From: an uncultured Microbacterium sp.
Lineage (GTDB): Bacteria > Actinomycetota > Actinomycetes > Actinomycetales > Microbacteriaceae
Assembly (NCBI GenBank): GCA_937926065.1
Contig: CALANM010000111.1
Coordinates: forward strand, 1 to 8,737
Direction: 5' to 3'
DNA: 8,737 nucleotides
Shown: positions 5,700 to 8,737 of the stretch, piece after piece
Layout: each line of letters begins with the position of its first letter
Numbering within the stretch: the first letter of the stretch is position 1
Made by a program: the position numbers and the translations under genes
Notes under the pieces: generated by a model
The model's database searches: none
What the model saw: the letters and a program-made list of their open reading frames with translations, nothing else
Told to the model about the DNA's origin: nothing

Positions 5700-6403
5700 C
5701 CGGACGCACCGTTCTCGTGGCCGGAGGCTCATCCGGTATCGGGCTCGAACTGGCGAAGGACCTCGTCGCAGGCGGCGACAGGGTCGTGCTCACGAGCCGG
5801 AGCCGGGAGAAGGCGGAGGAGGTCGCGGCCGAGCTCGGCGACGGCGTCACCGGCATCGCGCTCGACGTGTCGGAGCCCGAGGGCATCGCCGACCAGCTGC
5901 GCGGCGTCGGGCGACTGGACGGCGTCGTGATGGTCGCGATCGAGCGGGATGCCAACAGCATCCGCGAATACGACATCGCGCGCGCTCGCCGCCTCGTCAC
6001 GCTCAAGCTCGTCGGCTACGCCGAGACGGTGCACACCCTCCTCGACCGCCTCGAGCCGTCGGTGGACACCGGCATCGTCCTGTTCGGCGGGCGCGCGAAG
6101 GACGCCCCGTACCCGGGCTCCACGACGGTGTCGACGATCAACGGCGGCGTCGACGGCCTCATGAACACCCTCGCGCTCGAGCTCGCCCCCATCCGCGTCA
6201 ACTCGCTGCATCCGGGCATCATCGGCGACAGCCCGTTCTGGGCGGCGAAGCCCGAGAGCGTGCTGCACGGGTACGAGAGCCGCACGCCCGGGGGCGCGCT
6301 GGCGACGATGGCGGACATCGTCGACGCCGCGAAGTTCCTGCTGTTCAACAGGGGCGTCTCCGCCCATAGCCTCAACGTCGACCGCGGCTGGCGCATCAGC
6401 TGA
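5696..6403 (+). CDS. SDR-family Rossmann protein with missing catalytic residues
   Basis: A 235-residue short-chain dehydrogenase/reductase-fold protein. The nucleotide-binding glycine motif is GGSSGIG at 10-16. An Arg/Ser-rich turn after strand 2 (TSRSREKAEE, 33-42) suggests an NADP(H) preference. Asp57-Val58 is the usual adenine-contacting pair, and the late block LALELAPIRVNSLHPG (159-174) is typical of the family. The catalytic part is unusual: where classical SDRs have Ser, Tyr-x-x-x-Lys and the helix-4 Asn, this protein has Gly131/Gly132 (LFGG), Val145...Asn149 (VSTIN) and Lys104. I recall SDR-fold relatives with an 'xxINGA' pattern at the YxxxK site, so this is probably a real subgroup and not a decayed gene; the frame is intact. 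It may use another mechanism, or bind a dinucleotide without classical redox chemistry. It is coupled to the cupin upstream and lies 45 bp before the M24 gene. Substrate unknown. Confidence 0.85.
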   Translation: MTGRTVLVAGGSSGIGLELAKDLVAGGDRVVLTSRSREKAEEVAAELGDGVTGIALDVSEPEGIADQLRGVGRLDGVVMVAIERDANSIREYDIARARRLVTLKLVGYAETVHTLLDRLEPSVDTGIVLFGGRAKDAPYPGSTTVSTINGGVDGLMNTLALELAPIRVNSLHPGIIGDSPFWAAKPESVLHGYESRTPGGALATMADIVDAAKFLLFNRGVSAHSLNVDRGWRIS

Positions 6404-6434
6404 GCCCGGACGGCCACGATCACACGACACGACT

Positions 6435-6441
6435 AGGAAGG
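6435..6441 (+). promoter_or_regulatory. Ribosome-binding site of the M24 gene
   Basis: AGGAAGG lies seven bases before the ATG at 6449. It supports this start over the in-frame ATG at 6473, which has no comparable site. The 45-bp gap after the SDR stop (6404-6448) contains no evident promoter or terminator. Confidence 0.75.
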
Positions 6442-6448
6442 CCACATC

Positions 6449-7837
6449 ATGAGCATCGCCACACGCGGAACGATGGGCGTCGACTGGGAGGCCCGCGTCG
6501 ACTTCGAGCGTCTCCGCGACGCGCGGCTGGCGCGGCTCCACGCCGAGCTGGAGCGCTCGTCGCTCGGCGCCGTGCTCGCGTTCGACTTCTCCAACATCCG
6601 ATACGCCTCGGCCACCCACATCGGCACCTGGGCGATGGACAAGCTCATCCGCTTCTGTCTCGTCACCCGCAAGACCGATCCGATCGTGTGGGACTTCGGG
6701 TCGGCCGCCAAGCATCACGCGCTGCTGAACCCGTGGCTGCACGAGACGCACATGGAGGCCGACGCCGACCCGCACGCGCCGCACCATGGCGCCACCCGGC
6801 CGCGGCAGGAGTCCGGTGCGCGCGCCGGCATCTCGACGCTGCGCGGCGCGTTCCCGCCCGACGCGGGGATCGCCGAGGAGGTCGCCCGCAAGATCAAGCG
6901 CGAGCTGGAGCGGTTCGGCCTCGCGAACGAGCCGCTCGGCGTCGACGTCGTCGAGCTGCCCATTCTCTTCGCCCTGCAGCGCGAGGGCATCGAGGTCGTC
7001 GATGGGCAGCAGGTGTTCATGGAGGCACGGCGCATCAAGACGGAGGACGAGATCACGCTGCTCACGACGGCCGCCTCGATGGTGGATGCCGCGTACGACG
7101 AGCTGTACGAGTTCCTGCGCCCCGGCGTGCGCGAGAACCAGTGCGTGGGGCTGGTGGCCAAGTCGCTCTACGACCAGGGGTCGGAGTACGTGGAGGGCGT
7201 CAACGCGATCTCGGGCGAGCGGTGCGCGCCCCACCCGCACGTGTACTCCGATCGCGCCGTGCGCCCGGGCGATCCGGCGTTCTTCGACATCCTTCACTCG
7301 TACAACGGCTACCGCACGTGCTACTACCGCACGTTCGCCGTCGGCTCGGCGAGCCCCGCACAGCGCGACGCCTACAAGCGGTGCCGCGAGTACATGGACG
7401 TCGCGATCGCCGCCGTCAAGCCCGGCGCGACGACCGCCGACATCGTCCAGCTGTGGCCGAAGGCGGAGGAGTTCGGCTTCCCGGACGAGGAAGCCGCTTT
7501 CGCCCTGCAGTACGGGCACGGCGTCGGACTGTCCATCTGGGAGAAGCCGATCTTCTCGCGGCTGACCTCGCTGGAGCACCCTGAGGTGCTCGAGGAGGGA
7601 ATGGTGTTCGCGCTCGAGACGTACTGGCCGGCGGCCGACGGCTGGGGTGCGGCGCGCATCGAGGAGGAGGTCGTCGTGACCGCCGACGGGTGCGAAGTGA
7701 TCACGAAGTTCCCGGCCGAGGAGCTGCTGGTCGCCGGCGGCGGACGCTACTTCACGGTCAACGGTCCGCTTCCCGGCATCCGCGACTCCCAGTCCCACCT
7801 GAACACGCCCGAAGGGCGAGGTGAGAAGTCCGTCTGA
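6449..7837 (+). CDS. M24 (prolidase/creatinase-fold) protein, DddP-related, with an altered metal site
   Basis: A 462-residue pita-bread-fold protein of the M24 family, annotated in genomes as Xaa-Pro peptidase-like. The creatinase N-domain (about 20-190) includes LAFDFSNIRYAS (43-54) and VWDF (80-83), which resemble, from memory, the DMSP lyase DddP. The C-terminal catalytic domain (about 200-430) has Asp280 (FFD), His357 (GHGVGL), Glu390 (FALET) and Glu405 (ARIEEE), spaced like DddP and prolidases. The second metal Asp, expected in the segment before RTF, is Cys291 (YRTCYYRTF), and the DddP-specific Asp two residues after Asp280 is Leu282. So the usual dinuclear centre cannot be complete. 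Candidate roles are C-N or C-S bond cleavage as in creatinase (metal-free) or DddP, more than peptide cleavage; the operon context of a cupin, SDR and transporter also favours small-molecule catabolism. The 3' end overlaps the MFS gene by 17 bp. Substrate unknown. Confidence 0.88.
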   Translation: MSIATRGTMGVDWEARVDFERLRDARLARLHAELERSSLGAVLAFDFSNIRYASATHIGTWAMDKLIRFCLVTRKTDPIVWDFGSAAKHHALLNPWLHETHMEADADPHAPHHGATRPRQESGARAGISTLRGAFPPDAGIAEEVARKIKRELERFGLANEPLGVDVVELPILFALQREGIEVVDGQQVFMEARRIKTEDEITLLTTAASMVDAAYDELYEFLRPGVRENQCVGLVAKSLYDQGSEYVEGVNAISGERCAPHPHVYSDRAVRPGDPAFFDILHSYNGYRTCYYRTFAVGSASPAQRDAYKRCREYMDVAIAAVKPGATTADIVQLWPKAEEFGFPDEEAAFALQYGHGVGLSIWEKPIFSRLTSLEHPEVLEEGMVFALETYWPAADGWGAARIEEEVVVTADGCEVITKFPAEELLVAGGGRYFTVNGPLPGIRDSQSHLNTPEGRGEKSV

Positions 7838-8737
7838 CCGCACAGTGGGCACGCGCCGGGCGGTGTCGCCCGGCGTCGTGCTCCCGCTGGTCATCTTCTG
7901 GTCGACGCTCGACCGGTCGCTGATCCTGCCGCTCGTGCCGGCCATCGCGCGCGACCTCGATGCGCCCGTCGCACTGGCGGCGACCGCGATCACGTCGCAC
8001 GCCATCGCGTACGCCGTGCTCCAGCTGCTGTGGGGTCCGCTGTCGACGCGCTGGGGAAGGATCCCCGTGCTCGTGCTGACGACGGCGCTCGCCGCTCTCG
8101 CGTGCGCAGCGTCGGCGCTGGCGGGCGACATCACGATGCTCCTCATCGCGCGCACGGTGTCGGGAGGGGCTTTCGCCGCGACCTTCGCGGCCGTGCTGAC
8201 GTACTTCGGGGACACGCTCCCGCTCGCCGACCGGCCCGCCGTCATGTCGAACCTCGCGACGGCGACGGCCCTCGGCCTGGCAGGCGGGACCCTCGTGTCG
8301 GGCGCCGTCGTCGAACTCATCGGCTGGCGAGCAGTGTTCGGCGCCTACGCCGTGGTGACGGCGGTGTTCGTCCCGCTGCTGGCGAGTCTGCGCGAGCCTC
8401 CCCGCACCGACACCGCGCCGCTGCGGGAGCAGGTCGTCACGCTGCTGCGGGCGCGGTGGGCACTCGCGATCTGCGTGCTCACGCTCGTCGAGGGCGTGCT
8501 GCTGATCGGGCTGTACAACGTGCTGCCGCTGACCCTTCAGTCTGTCGGCGGCGACGCCTTCACGGCGGGAGCGGTGACCGCGGCCTTCGGCGTGGCGGTG
8601 GTCGCCGTCAGCCAGCTGATGAAGCTCTTCGTCGCGCGCGTGCCGCCGTGGCTCTTCATCGCCGTCGGGGGAGCGCTCGCCGTGGTCGCGATGACGGTGC
8701 TCGCCGCGGTCGTGTCTCCCGTGTCGGTCCTCGTCGC
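7821..8737 (+). CDS. MFS transporter, 3' end beyond the window
   Basis: A major facilitator superfamily membrane protein, open to the window edge (305 residues seen of about 400 expected). The first transmembrane helix covers roughly residues 18-40, with Asp31-Arg32 inside it. Helices follow at about 50-72, 81-101, 105-130, 145-166, 170-190, 213-238, 245-268 and 276-300. The loop 2-3 signature GPLSTRWGRIPVL (72-84) matches MFS motif A with the Asp replaced by Ser/Thr. GLAGGTLVSG (152-161) resembles motif C, which suggests a 12-helix DHA1-like antiporter, though import cannot be excluded. The GTG at 7821 is the first start after an in-frame stop at 7800-7802 and has a weak AAGGG site; GTGs at 7845 and 7863 are alternatives. 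It is coupled to the M24 gene by overlap and probably moves the pathway substrate or product. Confidence 0.87.
   Translation, partial: MRSPSDRTVGTRRAVSPGVVLPLVIFWSTLDRSLILPLVPAIARDLDAPVALAATAITSHAIAYAVLQLLWGPLSTRWGRIPVLVLTTALAALACAASALAGDITMLLIARTVSGGAFAATFAAVLTYFGDTLPLADRPAVMSNLATATALGLAGGTLVSGAVVELIGWRAVFGAYAVVTAVFVPLLASLREPPRTDTAPLREQVVTLLRARWALAICVLTLVEGVLLIGLYNVLPLTLQSVGGDAFTAGAVTAAFGVAVVAVSQLMKLFVARVPPWLFIAVGGALAVVAMTVLAAVVSPVSVLV

Noticed and set aside
7845..7865. Alternative MFS starts at GTG 7845 or 7863
   Set aside because: Neither has a clear Shine-Dalgarno; GTG 7821 has a weak one and coupling to the M24 gene. The difference only changes a short cytoplasmic N-terminus, so it remains open.
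5729..8320. A very long antisense open frame of about 860 codons across SDR, M24 and MFS genes
   Set aside because: Its translation is low-complexity Arg, Ala, Val, Asp and His, has no family signature, and mirrors three convincing plus-strand genes. Strong third-position GC bias leaves antisense frames open in such genomes.

Overview
The window looks like chromosomal DNA from a high-GC actinobacterium, most likely in the Microbacteriaceae (Microbacterium-like). The basis is the very GC-rich third codon positions, the frequent GTG starts, a leaderless TANNNT-type promoter in front of cysS, and the cysS-rlmB gene pair, which also lies together in mycobacteria (cysS1/Rv3579c). The genus is an inference.

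Layout. Positions 1-139 hold no identifiable gene, only the promoter of the next gene. Positions 140-2555 (+) are housekeeping: cysteinyl-tRNA synthetase (cysS) followed, with an 8-bp overlap, by a SpoU-family 23S rRNA 2'-O-methyltransferase (rlmB). A GC-rich inverted-repeat region (2555-2623) separates rlmB from a convergent two-gene minus-strand unit. That unit is an amidohydrolase (4452-3025) followed, with a 4-bp overlap, by a RidA/YjgF-family protein (3028-2639). A 353-bp intergenic region (4453-4805) then divides this unit from a divergent plus-strand operon: bicupin (4806-5699), atypical SDR (5696-6403), M24 peptidase-fold enzyme related to DddP and creatinase (6449-7837), and an MFS transporter running off the end of the window (7821-8737+).

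How the genes may work together. The amidohydrolase/RidA unit and the cupin/SDR/M24/MFS operon are divergent around one compact control region. This region has a consensus TTGACA promoter, a 7-bp-arm palindrome just downstream of it that looks like a repressor operator, a perfect 9-bp hairpin in the leader, and a 12-bp-stem inverted repeat on the amidohydrolase side. The arrangement resembles an inducible island for uptake and breakdown of a small, probably nitrogen-containing, molecule. The substrate cannot be read from the sequence.

The most interesting point is that several proteins are non-canonical members of their families. The SDR lacks the Ser, Tyr and Lys catalytic residues. The M24 protein has Cys291 where a metal-binding Asp is expected. 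The RidA protein lacks the substrate-binding Arg. The amidohydrolase lacks the HxxE glutamate but has an E-x-E pair elsewhere. The bicupin, in contrast, keeps complete metal sites in both halves. I recognise no mobile elements, tRNA or rRNA genes, CRISPR arrays, or known named pathway.
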